Assembly (NCBI RefSeq): GCF_010119235.1
Contig: NZ_JAAATZ010000001.1
Span: forward strand, 1 to 64,000
Source: Flavobacterium phycosphaerae
GTDB lineage: Bacteria > Bacteroidota > Bacteroidia > Flavobacteriales > Flavobacteriaceae
Direction of reading: 5' to 3'
DNA: 64,000 nucleotides
Part shown: piece after piece, positions 32,701 to 42,500 of the stretch
Layout: the number at the start of each line of letters is the position of its first letter
Numbering within the stretch: position 1 is the stretch's first letter
Translations under genes and position numbers: made by a program
The notes under the pieces: model-generated
What the model was told of the DNA's origin: nothing
The model's input: the letters and a program-made list of their open reading frames with translations, nothing else
The model's database searches: none

Positions 32701-35650
32701 CCGTTTGAACAACGGCGGTAGAAACTATTTGAGGTGTATATCCACTAGGGTTGGTACTCGTCACACCTGTATATTCAACTTCAATTTGTGATAAACTTCC
32801 GTCTGTATCGGTATACATAGGCATTGGATGTCTCCAATTAAAATCGTTTCCTGGGGTATTATTTACTTGTCCATTGTAAATAATTTGATTATCTTCATTA
32901 AAAACACTCAATAAAGTAGAACTTGCATTAGTACTATCACTATTTGCTGGATTATCGTTTATACTATTAACCATACCGGGTGTCATTCCATATTGACCAC
33001 CTGGACTAACATCATTTTCTAATGATTTTTCATTTATTGAACAACTTGATGCAAAAGCACTTCCACAAATTTTATCACAAGTATTTCTCAATAAATTCCA
33101 ATCATTAATCATACTAATCACTTGATGATCAACATCCGTTTGACTTATAAGTTGTCCAAAATTAATTGACTCATCTTCATTCTCATTCAAATTATAAACT
33201 TTTATACTACAATCAGATTCATTTTGAATAAATATGGTTGTATTAGTTTGAGGAACATTATAAATGTTTTTAATTTGTTTTAAAACATATTCACATTTAC
33301 TCCCTATACTTTGTTCACATTCACTACAAGTAGTATTACAATCAATATTTAATTGAGGGCTAAAACCATCCGGGCTTATATAACATTCTTTTCCGATATC
33401 CTTATTAGTCAACATTTGCACATAATGATCCGCATAATTATTGAGAGTTTCTTTGTTGACTTTCAATTCTTTTACCAGTGAATAATTACCAGTATTTAGA
33501 AATAATGGTGAAGGAGTGAATCCTTGTGAATAATTAACTAAAGCACCAGTTCCTATACCATATGTTCCAATTACCATTGAATTGTGAGGGTGTAATAAAT
33601 CATTATTACATTGATCTTTTAAACCAATCTGCAAATCATATACAAATGAATATTTCTGTGGGCACTTTTCTGGAATAAAAACATTCTTATTATAAATATT
33701 ATATTTAAAAGTGTGGTCAATATTGTTGCCCGCTACACCTAATTGACTTGAAAGTGTTAAAATATCATTATAATTGAAAAAATTAGAGGATGTGCTTAGT
33801 TCATTATTATCTAATTCAGTATCTCCGTCATTTGCATCTGCTTTATTTAAAAGGTCTACAGTTATTTTTTTTAAACCCTCTTCTGATTCCTTTAACGGGA
33901 TTAAACTTTCAGGGCTATTTCCTGCTAATGCTGTAGCTATAGTTCTACCCTGTGGATCAAGATAACTTACACTTACTTGACCATTTGGATCAACTGCAAT
34001 ATTCTTTTTATAATGAGATACATATCCTACTTGATAACCAAACAAACGGTTAAGCTCTTCCTGATGAGGAATAGAATAAAAATATTGCATTTCATGATTT
34101 GTAGACAATTGATGAGCTGGGCCAACGCCTCCTTTTCTGGATATTCTACCGGTGTTATCAGGAGTATATTCTATTTGACTAAATGGAAATTGGAAAGCAT
34201 CAGGTATATAATTTCTAAAGGGGCTATCAAAAAAGTCATTGTTTTTTGAATAATATTTACTTGAACCACTATTGATATTCATTATACCGGCAGGCACTCC
34301 ACATTCACCCTCTTTAGTATCCCAGTCAAAATCTAAATGGGAATATAACTCACCGTTAGAATTTTGATTTAAATTTTTAAAATAGCGAATGTAATCCTTT
34401 TTTATCGGCACTGGCAATACTTCTAAGGCAGCTCTCCCTTGTGTATCATATATAACTTCTCCGACTACTATATTTCCTTTATCAGTATTAACCTTGGTAA
34501 CAGTCTGTCTGTTACGTAGAGATCCGTCAAAATAACTTACCACTTCCTTTTTCTTTCCATGCTCAGCATAGCTAGCCTGAAACTGCCAATTTTTTTGATT
34601 TTCGTGACCGTTAATAGAAATAAAACTATTCTCCCATGTTGAAATTTTTGTTTTATCATCCACTCCAGAACTCCAAGGTCCATAAAACACTTTGTCTACA
34701 GAATCACTATTATCTACAAATCGACCAACGCCCCTAACTCTATAAATAACATACCCTCTGGAATAAATCAGAGGAATTTGATAGTATGTTTTATCGGTTT
34801 GTACTCTTGTATTATTTAATTCAAAATCTCTTGAAGAAAAATCAATTAAATCAGCAGCTAAAACACTTCCGTCCTCAGCATAATTATCAACCCAAGTCCA
34901 TTCTAATTCATATTGTAATGCACCTGTCAAACTTGGCCAATTAAAATTAAGGGCTAGAGGCATCCCATCAGAGTCGTAGGCAATTTGTGAGGTTATAGTG
35001 GGTTGTTGATTCGTTATTAAATAATATCTTTCAGTATTAAAACCCAACTCTATGGATACATTTTGATCTACTGTATCAGTTGTCGTGCCATTAGCAAGAT
35101 TAGTTACTTGAACATTTTCTACTTTTAATCTGACACCATAACTGTTTACAAGTTCGTAAACTGACAAATCTGCAAAATTTGACGAATGGCCATATGGGTT
35201 ATACTCAGCTGTCAACTCTTTTGAAAATGAATTTGCTGTATCATCATCCCCATTAGAAAGTAATGGAGTAATTAAAGCTGTCACGGTAACTTTAACCCAT
35301 TGAAATGGTCCAATTTCATTGTCTATCTTTAATTTCGCATAAGCTTTTGGGACAATTGAAATATGATTAGGCATTGTATATTGAGGATCCCTTAAGTATC
35401 CTTCCATATGATTATTAATGTCAACATATGTCATTGTGACTTCAGGCGCAGTGTAGATATTTTTTTGACTAAAAACTGAAAAATTAGTACATAATAACAA
35501 AAAGACAAATACTATTTGCTTTTCTATTTTACTTGCAGAAAATAAAAAATAATTCATAAAAAAAGTCTTTTTTATAGTTAACACTAATGAAGTAACCTCC
35601 ATAAAACTCATACTGGAAATAAAACTATTGAAGCTATATGATTTTTTCAT
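23771..35650 (-). CDS. Giant RHS/YD-repeat surface protein with OmpA-like tip
   Basis: 3959 residues in one open frame. A hydrophobic export segment sits at residues about 45-62 (IVFVFLLLCTNFSVFSQ), so the real start may be M32 (35557), although the ATG at 35650 suits operon spacing. Order: N-terminal FN3-like and ligand-type modules; a thrombospondin type 3 calcium stretch at about 1660-1730 (GNGIGDICDG, DADNDGIGDVCD); YD repeats at about 2130-2830 (TEYKYNSLNQLVWQNTPDGG, YDALGRIIASQND); beta-sandwich region; a second Asp-rich block at about 3300-3560 with at least six NYLD.DDDGDG units; the RHS core at about 3620-3705 ([41 protein letters not shown]); then a 255-residue tip. The tip ends in an OmpA-like domain (NILSNDRANFIKQVL ... 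NNQRAEIRI). Confidence 0.85.
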   Translation of the reverse strand: MKKSYSFNSFISSMSFMEVTSLVLTIKKTFFMNYFLFSASKIEKQIVFVFLLLCTNFSVFSQKNIYTAPEVTMTYVDINNHMEGYLRDPQYTMPNHISIVPKAYAKLKIDNEIGPFQWVKVTVTALITPLLSNGDDDTANSFSKELTAEYNPYGHSSNFADLSVYELVNSYGVRLKVENVQVTNLANGTTTDTVDQNVSIELGFNTERYYLITNQQPTITSQIAYDSDGMPLALNFNWPSLTGALQYELEWTWVDNYAEDGSVLAADLIDFSSRDFELNNTRVQTDKTYYQIPLIYSRGYVIYRVRGVGRFVDNSDSVDKVFYGPWSSGVDDKTKISTWENSFISINGHENQKNWQFQASYAEHGKKKEVVSYFDGSLRNRQTVTKVNTDKGNIVVGEVIYDTQGRAALEVLPVPIKKDYIRYFKNLNQNSNGELYSHLDFDWDTKEGECGVPAGIMNINSGSSKYYSKNNDFFDSPFRNYIPDAFQFPFSQIEYTPDNTGRISRKGGVGPAHQLSTNHEMQYFYSIPHQEELNRLFGYQVGYVSHYKKNIAVDPNGQVSVSYLDPQGRTIATALAGNSPESLIPLKESEEGLKKITVDLLNKADANDGDTELDNNELSTSSNFFNYNDILTLSSQLGVAGNNIDHTFKYNIYNKNVFIPEKCPQKYSFVYDLQIGLKDQCNNDLLHPHNSMVIGTYGIGTGALVNYSQGFTPSPLFLNTGNYSLVKELKVNKETLNNYADHYVQMLTNKDIGKECYISPDGFSPQLNIDCNTTCSECEQSIGSKCEYVLKQIKNIYNVPQTNTTIFIQNESDCSIKVYNLNENEDESINFGQLISQTDVDHQVISMINDWNLLRNTCDKICGSAFASSCSINEKSLENDVSPGGQYGMTPGMVNSINDNPANSDSTNASSTLLSVFNEDNQIIYNGQVNNTPGNDFNWRHPMPMYTDTDGSLSQIEVEYTGVTSTNPSGYTPQIVSTAVVQTGGYVYPQDLLLLDDFIGKWKESWAKSLVKYHPEYCYLEYSNNLCQLIKKTVVKQFSVNAGVTTETGSVTRFLNSDEYDGYLNYLDTYQKAYQAGLFDLASPMMSNPNIYSGDPYFQIINGETPNLLAWRQSIMLEALNSQYETYLLNQNGLATDPLNYAKMFQAAVIMARCNAIQVCNFNDVSLTSSSFTSLSPNAQEIIKNRIWNTYKNLYISLKQKIKHVFINAYAKSNGCFNGCIGTGGSDNITNVINNYTAYNGNNTYEEINTYIAANNPTSTTTIPLCSLPQAAAYGAKIKKFIPIDFGYDSGNLGGSLNQLLALNNYQYYLQTGNCPLINDLNLFISGLFEDVNLTTSSSLVGWNQIGQGLTANLFHELTGTPMPTTLTPTMGVTINGSDLNFTFAPIVPSYVASASQLVLTLPASANLSWNNYSMGNSSNDWHIIACSQLYYDVLTSNLSANPPIYGFQIIARIQQGSGTFRDVILTGKTIAKIGACHLEGQSGTGEVITPVVTACNDKKIQFQDAFKALYNHLLQTNHLFDSAYDLTSDPFYMSSFLRTMFGSTASDNVTWTGTQQTDHYLFQIFKNSTSMLALQFWTESFIDNGIIPQDLISLSVDNYIYEPQNSTNEAGNYITSIFNVDNGTITVGGTLTNCQGQYCPGETKKPLYLLCCSPCGEWDYNGNGIGDICDGNNGNCGTVDTDGDGIFDNCDNCPTIKNADQADADNDGIGDVCDSEGNPHLTSCPITQEEEVAYENRLRDVLNFLILPGNHSIATYNNQTQYTAYGPIQSNAVISTFIQQCNLESHFQALRDYLVAWQNTNYNLPVGPFINYGLYYNTTGGAMLYFNNGDTSNTSNITIQLHLPDVDHINYIDMTDTFFGNVSYVDHVGITHVLNHILISNYTKFNTQGEWIGSRFCNFISNDYDPLSNRNSASAEGVVSFKGDPVINQSPITINRGDAPPVNAPYTAACECIPQTVAPVACEEKYTKYTKYLAEHNLPTITVMPQQAFCDLSLQYVVDSYVYYMSTLNVQSADDPNFLTIAQFGETDLHYGYNQINQVINNYLVYCLENQDDPERVYWNDYVNTIYMAGPHGCPPGPMPAYSPAITLQDPCKELMANVTATYQLDSYNAYIQYLRKEFIRQYIEQAIKYAVENFKMTYGDQEYQHTLYYYDQAGNLIQTVAPEGVSNLGVSLNASINNFRNHPNAIENPLLTPAHGFKTEYKYNSLNQLVWQNTPDGGMTRFAYDALGRIIASQNDNQRIVDVETGREKYSYSVYDFLGRIIEAGEVFVKPGDYNISDEGRLIFGGNAVNDFSGTTNIRREVTITVYTEDPLVESPSIFASSLFVTNTSPDFIPAHNNRNRVTGIFYYDQLDVLDKFTNAIFYNYDVHGNVKELLTYITSLKNLPCSPTGVINEETGQLNDCEKHLKRVVYDYDLISGNVNKVTFQPNKIDQFIHKYNYDADNRLLNVETSPDGVVWEEDAAYKYYPHGPLGRTQIGDKKVQGQDYSYTLQGWIKSVNGENIMSPNNDMGNDGNMSGETKTKDAYGYSLSYFDNDQFTDYRAIEGDNGDAGYAPLMFSRDNSIPGNNRNLFNGNIKQMTTGVRINEEEVLSVQKNNYTYDQLNRIVSLTSNAIKPKENGSGGFTDSYLSNYTYDRNGNIKTLLRKALNNDGSIDVMDDLKYDYQSNNNKLTMVHDESSPANESEFENDLEDQIHQIQLIYPDYVYNPDDNNTGNYIYDQIGQLIQDKSEQLTIKWRVDGKVKGIIKGSGDSYTYVDFEYDGLGNRIAKSIHQNFSESGNTTYYCRDAQGNVLGVYDLKNKRGRLNLFLKEHDIYGSSRVGLEEKNTVVYSSVPLYEGPIKDYGKSTLVNDRENAVAEKCEIQVPPLPSENSMSRMSSCIGDPVVRDYSLNFGLNKSATWNFNAAMITNPLPTNISLNTSVTINNNLSIPVSSIYTDLSKLIFNATAPVNGINISTLSPIPSCFTLVQNGDTTSVQRPTGCPSTSMAPSNTIFALNQSGSVEYTITGDINKYNGVTVGFVANGVYYGIRTIIAAGDLVFNKMVGGVSSFVTSIPLTSFNSSYQPTVRIRKAYRGVEFTIPNNAANVDVLVNDSATNTRFNAYSATLRVDFANTNTSILNLKVVPEPIYDVTTEVKLSVRKNAADSYKPRVTINKYSRIINSIDPTNTILNSYEATAVANVPSNFELDFTTNFSSTSGVLKINGAQNQSLTSNWVPSNTPTVGAITIPTGSNRIGNFSTMYDFDVCYFNYNFNNLIVDNYNFDDNANPLSPTGSPSSNAIMNQNGAVRQYGPCLLDQDEDGLYDIYEVVFDSPTSVTYAEIDTDGDGCPNHLDADDDGDGINTIYEGANNDGDHNPNTGTVLNTDAASATNPDGIPNYLDSDDDGDGLFTLYEGPAPDGGILSTDTDTDGNPNYLDNDDDNDGLYTFYESADPDGNHIPYDAINTDSYPTLNTNSGIIDSLPNYLDTDDDGDGILTINEYSDPNGDGNPADAVNTDITNSSGNQYVAIDGIPNYLDVDDDGDGYQTWEIIEGGPGYVNYPIPGAEYTMDTDGNGIPNYLDYNHAIFDPTGPFSYKNYKNLVGDKRYELKNHLGNVLVVINDKKIPYKPYASIPFFNADVIAYNDYYPFGSLVPKRHGGIDDYRYGFNGKEKDDELKGEGVQYDYGFRIYDARLGKFLSTDPLFKGYPWYTPYQFAGNTPIQAIDLDGLEERIMIREMYAGVVLRRYVIFVPTSERIKEGVDDKTVAIFKYETSTPEGKNEFNAARANLTSLEGRKRLMRVFQNNYQKIKKFDQMPADDSQALNSAMAKGMADKKVSNKYVTNIAIQPFVVQFKTDCSIIDSFTPIEKEQLEKAATISKGTGATLNIVGVSSGVPSRYTGRSSDGSIVKGELNVDNNNILSNDRANFIKQVLIKDYGVDESKITIGVPEVEKKSENDTENKNNQRAEIRIILSDDSFKTN
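24714..24773 (-). repeat. 60-bp inverted repeat, right copy
   Basis: Reverse complement identical to 20235-20294, lying inside the RHS core codons for [19 protein letters not shown]. Reading phase is the same in both copies, so recombination between them preserves the frame. Confidence 0.85.
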
Positions 35651-35655
35651 ATTCC

Positions 35656-36375
35656 TTATGATTTAAATAATTTGTAACCTGAAAATCGTTGAGACAACTT
35701 TATGTCACTCCCTTTGACAGTAAAATAATTATCTCTTTTTATTAGTAAATCGTCTTTTTTATTGTCTATTATCCGGTTTGAAAATGTTATTTCTAATCTT
35801 GGAGTAGTGTAGATTTTTTTCCCGTTTTTATCTTTAGTTTCCATTTTTTCTACATAATACAACAATTGCTTGGTAATGCTCAAATCAGATTTTTTAATAT
35901 AAATAATTACTTTACTCAACATTACTTGCGAAATTTTCCCTGGCTTCAATTCACATATATAAAAGTCTTTATCATTTTTAATCGTTCTATTTTCAAATAC
36001 TTTTAAATAAGCAGTAACTGATAGTGGAGACTCTTCAAAAGCAGCGTTAGCTGCATTCCGAATTTGTATAGCTTTCTCATCATTATTTATTTTCAATCCA
36101 TAATTATCGTAGGCAATAAACTCGGTGTTTTTAATTTTAACATAACACACATTATTTTTCTTTAAAAAAACACCTTTATATTGCTCGTATATTTCCTTAG
36201 TACTATAATCACTGTATAATGTGTACTTTGTATTATAAGAGACCTGTTTCCGTTTTTTCAGTACATCTTCAGCGGTTCTAATCACCTCGTCAACTGAAAG
36301 TTTTTTTTGCTGCCCATAACTGTTTATACTAATAGATAAAAACAGAAGCCACAATATCATATTAATACTTTTCAT
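35656..36375 (-). CDS. LolA-like secreted protein of the RHS locus
   Basis: 239 residues with signal peptide MKSINMILWLLFLSISINSYG. The rest alternates long beta strands and a lysine-rich surface (GVFLKKNNVCYVKIKNTEFI, DFYICELKPGKISQVM, KVIIYIKKSDLSITKQLLYY), resembling the half-barrel of LolA/LolB-like carriers that bind lipidated proteins in the periplasm. The fold call is by pattern only. It lies 5 bases before the RHS start and overlaps the upstream gene's stop by 1 base, so it probably serves export or assembly of the RHS protein. Confidence 0.5.
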   Translation of the reverse strand: MKSINMILWLLFLSISINSYGQQKKLSVDEVIRTAEDVLKKRKQVSYNTKYTLYSDYSTKEIYEQYKGVFLKKNNVCYVKIKNTEFIAYDNYGLKINNDEKAIQIRNAANAAFEESPLSVTAYLKVFENRTIKNDKDFYICELKPGKISQVMLSKVIIYIKKSDLSITKQLLYYVEKMETKDKNGKKIYTTPRLEITFSNRIIDNKKDDLLIKRDNYFTVKGSDIKLSQRFSGYKLFKS

Positions 36376-39300
36376 TATTCTTTCCCTCCAACTTTTACAT
36401 TACCACTTCGCGTCTCTTGAATGGTGAAAACTCCTTTTTCAGTTTCTTTTTTGATCCGGATCAATCCACCTTCCGGATCATACTCATAAAAGGTTGAATA
36501 GTTGTTTTCATCAAGTTCAGCCATCAAGCGCTGGGTCTTTTGATCATAAACAAAACTTTTCATATTCCCTTTAGTTGGCAGAACCCTAACATCATCAAAA
36601 TAAGACATTACTTTTTCAAACCTTGACTCATTTTTAAGCTCTAGTATCATATCTCCAACTCGTATAGTTTCATCACCTGGCACAGTAATTTCACCTATAA
36701 TTCTTTGCCAGCCATCTATAATATCACCTGTAGGTCTGAAAGTATAGATGTAGGGATTATCAAACAAATCATTAGAATTCTCGTGTTTAAATGAAACATT
36801 GATATAACTATTAACATAAGTTTTAAATTGTTTCTTTGGATTATCATTTGACTCTTCTTTTACCCATCCACTTACCAAATATTTTTCTCCTTTTAATAGT
36901 CCAAAAGAGGCACAATCAATACAGGGAGGATCACAGCCTTCACCGTCATTAATTATAGTCAATTTTCTGGCGTTGGCATGAACTACACACTGACCCAAAT
37001 TATCTTTCGCATTATAAATAAAGGAATTGTAAGATGGCCCTGTGTCGCCTGAAACTTTGGCAGAGTATATAACTTCAACATAATCTCCCGGGTGCAAAAC
37101 ATGACCTGCTGATGAGAAATTAATCCTCATCCAGTTTGTTGAATTCCCAAAACTAGGCAACCATGGCGAGCTAGTCCCGCTTCCTGGTGGACAATTAGCT
37201 AAATTGTCCCGTAACATATTTATTACATCATTATTATAACTTACCACAGGTGGTTGAACAAAAGATGTATTAGTAGTAATAGTTGGTGGACCTGTTGTGT
37301 TAAAATAATTAATATAAGTATTACCATCTGATCCACGAGGTGTATGATCACTTTCAAATTGATCACCGGGTTGCGGTTTTAAATTTAATAAATCATAGAG
37401 AGTCATATTTTCTGAACCGTCATTAAAAACCAGCATTTTAAAGTCAATCTTATCACCATTTCGTACTTTCTGTATTATTGGCACTGGAGGTTCTGTTAAA
37501 GTAGCAGAATCATCACTTAACCAAGTCGTAAATTTTCTACATTTTACAAACATTTTATTACTTAAATGAAATAACGACTTAATGGTCATGTTTGCTTGTA
37601 AATAAGCATCACTAACTAAAGAGGTTCCATTAGAATTCTTGACGTAAGCTTGATTCACAATTTGGGTTTGAGCCATAAGACTATTCTTTGCCTGCACCTT
37701 AAACTCAATATACAAGGTTTTGTTTGCAAGGCAATTTCCTGATGGAAAATTAATATTTTCAACTTTTAGTTGGGTCGAAGTAGGTCCATTCGTTATTGTA
37801 ACCAAAGGAGCAACTGCCCCCATATCAGGAATGTTCATAGTATTACCTGTCAAAATGGTAAAACTTGATTCATGAGGATTTGGATCAGTTGTGTATATGT
37901 ACTTTATTGGACCTAAAAAACAAGTTTATTACTTAAATCATCCAATATTTTTACATTTGAAACACCTGTATTAGAAATATTTTTCACATTTATTCTATAA
38001 CTAAAAACTTCGCCAGGAGAACCATCATTAACCGAACCAAAAAGGGCTGGTGTTCCTGAAGAATTTAGCACCTCACTTTCATCTGGATTATAGCGAATAA
38101 TATACTTATTAGCTGTTAATTGTTGACTGCATGAAGCAACTGTTGAATATCCAGCTCCATTGGAAGAATTATGGGCAGTGTCAATAGTATCATAATAAAG
38201 ATGACAATAAAAAGGCACCTGACCCGAAGGTGGACTAAGCAAATTATATCGATATGAAATATTGAAATTTAAGGTTAGTGGTTCGTTAGGAATAGTACAA
38301 TTATAAGTCCATTTAACTTTTGTAGTGGCTAAAGGAGTTGAGGAAGGCGCATACGGTACATAATTACCTGATGAATTTAAATATTCAACTACAGGAGTAA
38401 TACCACAGGCGGTTGGTGGTGAGTTCGTAATTGAATTTATAAGAAAACCAGAGGGCACATCAGCTATAAAAAATATCCTGTTATAATTACTTCCAGGCGT
38501 AATACTTACATTATAAGTTGCAGTCAAATAATTAGAAACATTGCAAACACTAGGACAAGGCAACGTGGGTGCTGTAACCGCAATATTTGATCCTCCTCCT
38601 CCGTTACAATCAGTACAATTAACACCCGATAATGACGTTGTAAACTCATGGCTTAGCGATTGATATGTTAAATTACTTCCACAATTGGAAGGTTTTTGAC
38701 CAGTTGCGTATGTTATAGGCTTGAAAAATGGAGTGCTATTGCAGATATTACATGGGTATTTAACATAAACATAAAAGGTTAAAGGATACGACCAAATAGT
38801 CATAGGTAGTGGAGTACTAGGATTAGTAAATACATTCCAACTTATGGTTTGCGAATTTGGTGGACTTGAACCTGAAGGAGGTAATAATGCAATCGGATTA
38901 TTGAAATCTAAATTCTGATTATATACACCAATTACCGTCGCACATGACGACAATTGCAAAAAAGCTTTAGCATTAGTATAATTAAGACAATTCCCGGGAT
39001 TCGCAATTCGATACTTATACTTAACAACTGTACCAGCACAAATATTTGTAGTATTAGTCGGCTCAACCTGTGATAAATCTGTATCTAGTTTATCTGTATT
39101 GTTAATTGTCAGCAAAGGCGATTGATAAACTGCAGGACTTGGCGAACAAGTTCCGTCATAAGTACTTAAAGTAGCTATCAATGACTGAGCAGTAAAACAT
39201 TCTCCAGTTGGCACATAAAAAGTAATATTAAAATTTAAGATACCACTAGTAGTGCTATTTATATTTGATATTGTAACAGTTCTGTTATAAATATTATTAT

Positions 39301-39559
39301 TATCCTGACTAACGGAAGCCCCCGTAGGAAGTTGCGATGAAGAATAAATCAAACTTCCTGAATTAAATACAATCTTTTGATAACAACTTGAAGATGATGG
39401 TAAATTAATATTAAAGCTTAAAGCAAGGGAAGTTCCTCCAGTCAAGGTAGTTGGACTACTAATATTTGGACTACTTGTCAATAAAGCAATAGTATTAGAT
39501 TGTCCATGAGCCAATAAAGTTACAAATAGGATCGTTATTGATAAAACTAGTTTTTTCAT
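36375..39559 (-). CDS. Large repeat-domain (DUF11/CARDB-like) surface protein, one frameshift
   Basis: Signal peptide MKKLVLSITILFVTLLAHGQ at 39559. The frame stops at 37913 in a T run (ILDDLSNKLVF); one added T continues GPIKYIYTTDPNPHESSFTI into the second open frame, so this is one protein of about 1061 residues. The body holds several DUF11-type beta domains with phrases such as GDSPGEVFSYRINVKNISN and NGDKIDFKMLVFNDGSENM. A carbohydrate-binding-like module follows (KYLVSGWVKEESNDNPK ... MSYFDDVRVLP). The C terminus has a YD-like hairpin (SFVYDQKTQRLMAELDENNY, FYEYDPEGGLIRIKKETEKG). It is likely exported and part of the RHS apparatus. Confidence 0.65.
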
Positions 39560-39561
39560 AT

Positions 39562-42500
39562 CTATTGTTTCTTTTTAGTTGAGGAATTGATTGTCGTCTT
39601 AGCCTTTTCAAAAGACTTATTTCTTGTTCCTTCTGTATCAGCATCAATAGGACACCCATCAACTCTTCTTATAAATTGTACACTACGACCAGGGTAAACA
39701 GCAACACTATTGTTTCCTGTATGAGATTTTTTATCTGTTATATAAGCATTGTCTTTATCATAAACTCCTTGAGAAAAACCAAAATGAGGCTTTAGAGATG
39801 CCGATTGATTAAGTAAAATATTCATAGGATCATAATCTTCAAAACCATCAAATCCAATTTCTCTATACTTTGCATTTGAAACAACTGCCATAGGTAACGT
39901 ATATCGATATCCATATTGGGCAGAAGAAAATCTTTTTAATGCATCCATATTTTCAAGTTCAACGCCATATGGACTGAACATTGTAACTTGGCTCGCAAAA
40001 GTCCAACCAGCCATGTCTATATACCAATCCTGACTTTTCAATTTATAAAATGGGCTGAATTTTTTGAAAAAACCTGTTTTACGTCTATTGGTAGTTTCAA
40101 AATTATTACGTCCCGTTAAGTATGCATAAGACTTAATTGCTCTCCAATCACCTTTAATATTATACAAATATGGGTTTACTGGAGTTTCAGGAATAGCGTT
40201 CAAAAAACCGTATTCATTAGGTAGATTATTTTCGCATTGTGATTTCCAATCATCACTATATTCAATAGCATTGGCATTGATTACCTTAACACTAGTCACA
40301 TCATTACTGCTGTCATAACCAAATGAATCATTTCCTAATTGGGATCTTAAATTTCCGTTTATATCTAAAATAGGGTTCTTCATTAATGTGATTGATGCCA
40401 TAGCTAACATTTGCTGATTTCTATTTCCAGAACGAATAATTTTAAAATGCAAATCGGAAGGCTGATTGGATGAATCTATAATTTCACCAGATTTATTCAT
40501 TAGTCTAATATGATTGCTACTAATAGCATAAACCCAAAGTTTTGTATTTAATCCATTGTCATCAAAGAATAACTCATCACCTACTTTAAAAAACTTATTG
40601 ATATTATTAGCAGGTACTAAAGGTGAATAACCATTAAGATAAAAATAAGAATCACCTGAAGTAATAGTTTCTGCTAATTTGCCTGATAAATCAATATTTT
40701 CAGAAGCCATTCCCATATTTTTATAGTACCAATAGGATGGGAAATTAAAACTATAGTACTTCTCATCAAATTCGTTTATAGTTTGAGTAAGCAACACTTG
40801 ACCTGTTTTTGCATCCCAAGCAAGATTTTTGGTTGCAATTCGCGACCCTAAATCATAGGCAACTGTTTCAACCAAAACAGCTGTTTTATGAATTACTTTA
40901 GTAGTTGTAGCGGTTCTTAACTGTGATTCGTTATACGCCTCTCTCGGCAAAACAATAGGAACAAAAACAGGCCAGATACCTGCTAAGAATGAGGCTATAT
41001 TAGCATCAAATCCATAGGATTGAGTTACCGTTCTACTTTCATTAAAATCATTAATCACATCATAATTAATTCCAAGTAGTGATTTTTCATTAATTTTCCC
41101 ATGTTCATCTATAGTGGTGAACACACTACTTAATTTTCCAGTAGAATCAACGTTATAATTGTAATCTACCCTTGAAATTGGAGAATTTTGATTTTCTGCA
41201 TACACTTTTTGCGATTTAACCTTTCCATCCATATCATTAGTCTCAATAGTAAAACCTTGTGAGGCTGTTAAATGACTTTGAGCATAAACACTTAACATTT
41301 GTAATAATGGACTTTTATAATCGTAGAGTCTTACATCATAATCTGTATAATCAACTATAGTAGGAAAATCTTTAGTGGTATAATGTTCCGTTACAACCTT
41401 TCCTGTTGCGTGTTTTTTTATGAATTTATTATCATCAAATTCATTTTTCTTATTTAAATTAGTAACGGTAACTCTTGAGTAAGTAACTTTTGGGCAAGGG
41501 AAAAAATTCTCACCAAAAGGTTTTTCTACATAATTAGTTTCCCTAGGAGCTCCTATTCTCTCTGCATAATTTTGATTGTCATTACCATAAAAAGGTTCTA
41601 CAAAAGGATTTTCAGGTGAAGCATTAGGCTCAAATGTAGCGACACCACTTGACCCAACACCGTCTTCCAATGTATAGGTATATTCTTGTCCGTACATTTC
41701 TCCATAAATAGGATTGTCCTCATTATTCATGACATCCCAATTATCGCTTAATTCAATTTTCTTAACCCTTAAGCCTCCACCAAATTTTTTACCAATAGGA
41801 TTTTCCAATCTAATCCATGATCTCGCTTTATCGAATTTATCAGCACAATGCTTTAATTCTAAAGCTCTATTTGGTCCCGTAAAAATTTCAGCCATCGAAC
41901 CAATACTATACACTAGATTTTTAACAATTGATACAAATCCAGCGCTAACTTCATCTCCACCACCATAAACAAATCTATTCAAGTAAGTCCTTCCGTATCC
42001 CCAACCCGATTTTGCTATAGGGTTAACCTCATCACTGCCTGTAAATCCTCCATCTTTTCTTAAAAATTTTAGGGGGAGGGAAACAACGCCATCATTAACT
42101 TGCATGTCTTGGATTCTTTTTTGGTCAATTTCAAAATAACCGGAAACATAATCATAACTTGATGCATGCATACTAATTAAAAATTTGAAGTAAATAGGTT
42201 TATACATGTTTTCAGACAAGTAATTATCTTTAAATTGTTGAACAGTTATACTAGGATTGTTAGTTTGTACATAGATAAATCTATTATGTCCTCCACTAAG
42301 AGTGTATAATCGGTCACTATAACTACTTGGTGGCCCATCTGGCGTTGCTCCACCTGCTCCAATCACCTTAAACATCTGCATAGCCTTTCTGTTTTGAACA
42401 TACTTATAATCGTCACTTTCTGTGGTAATTTTTATAGTTCCGCCGGAAGGTAGTTGAATACTTTTTAGTACCCACATAGCGGTATTTTGATCAGCGGTAT

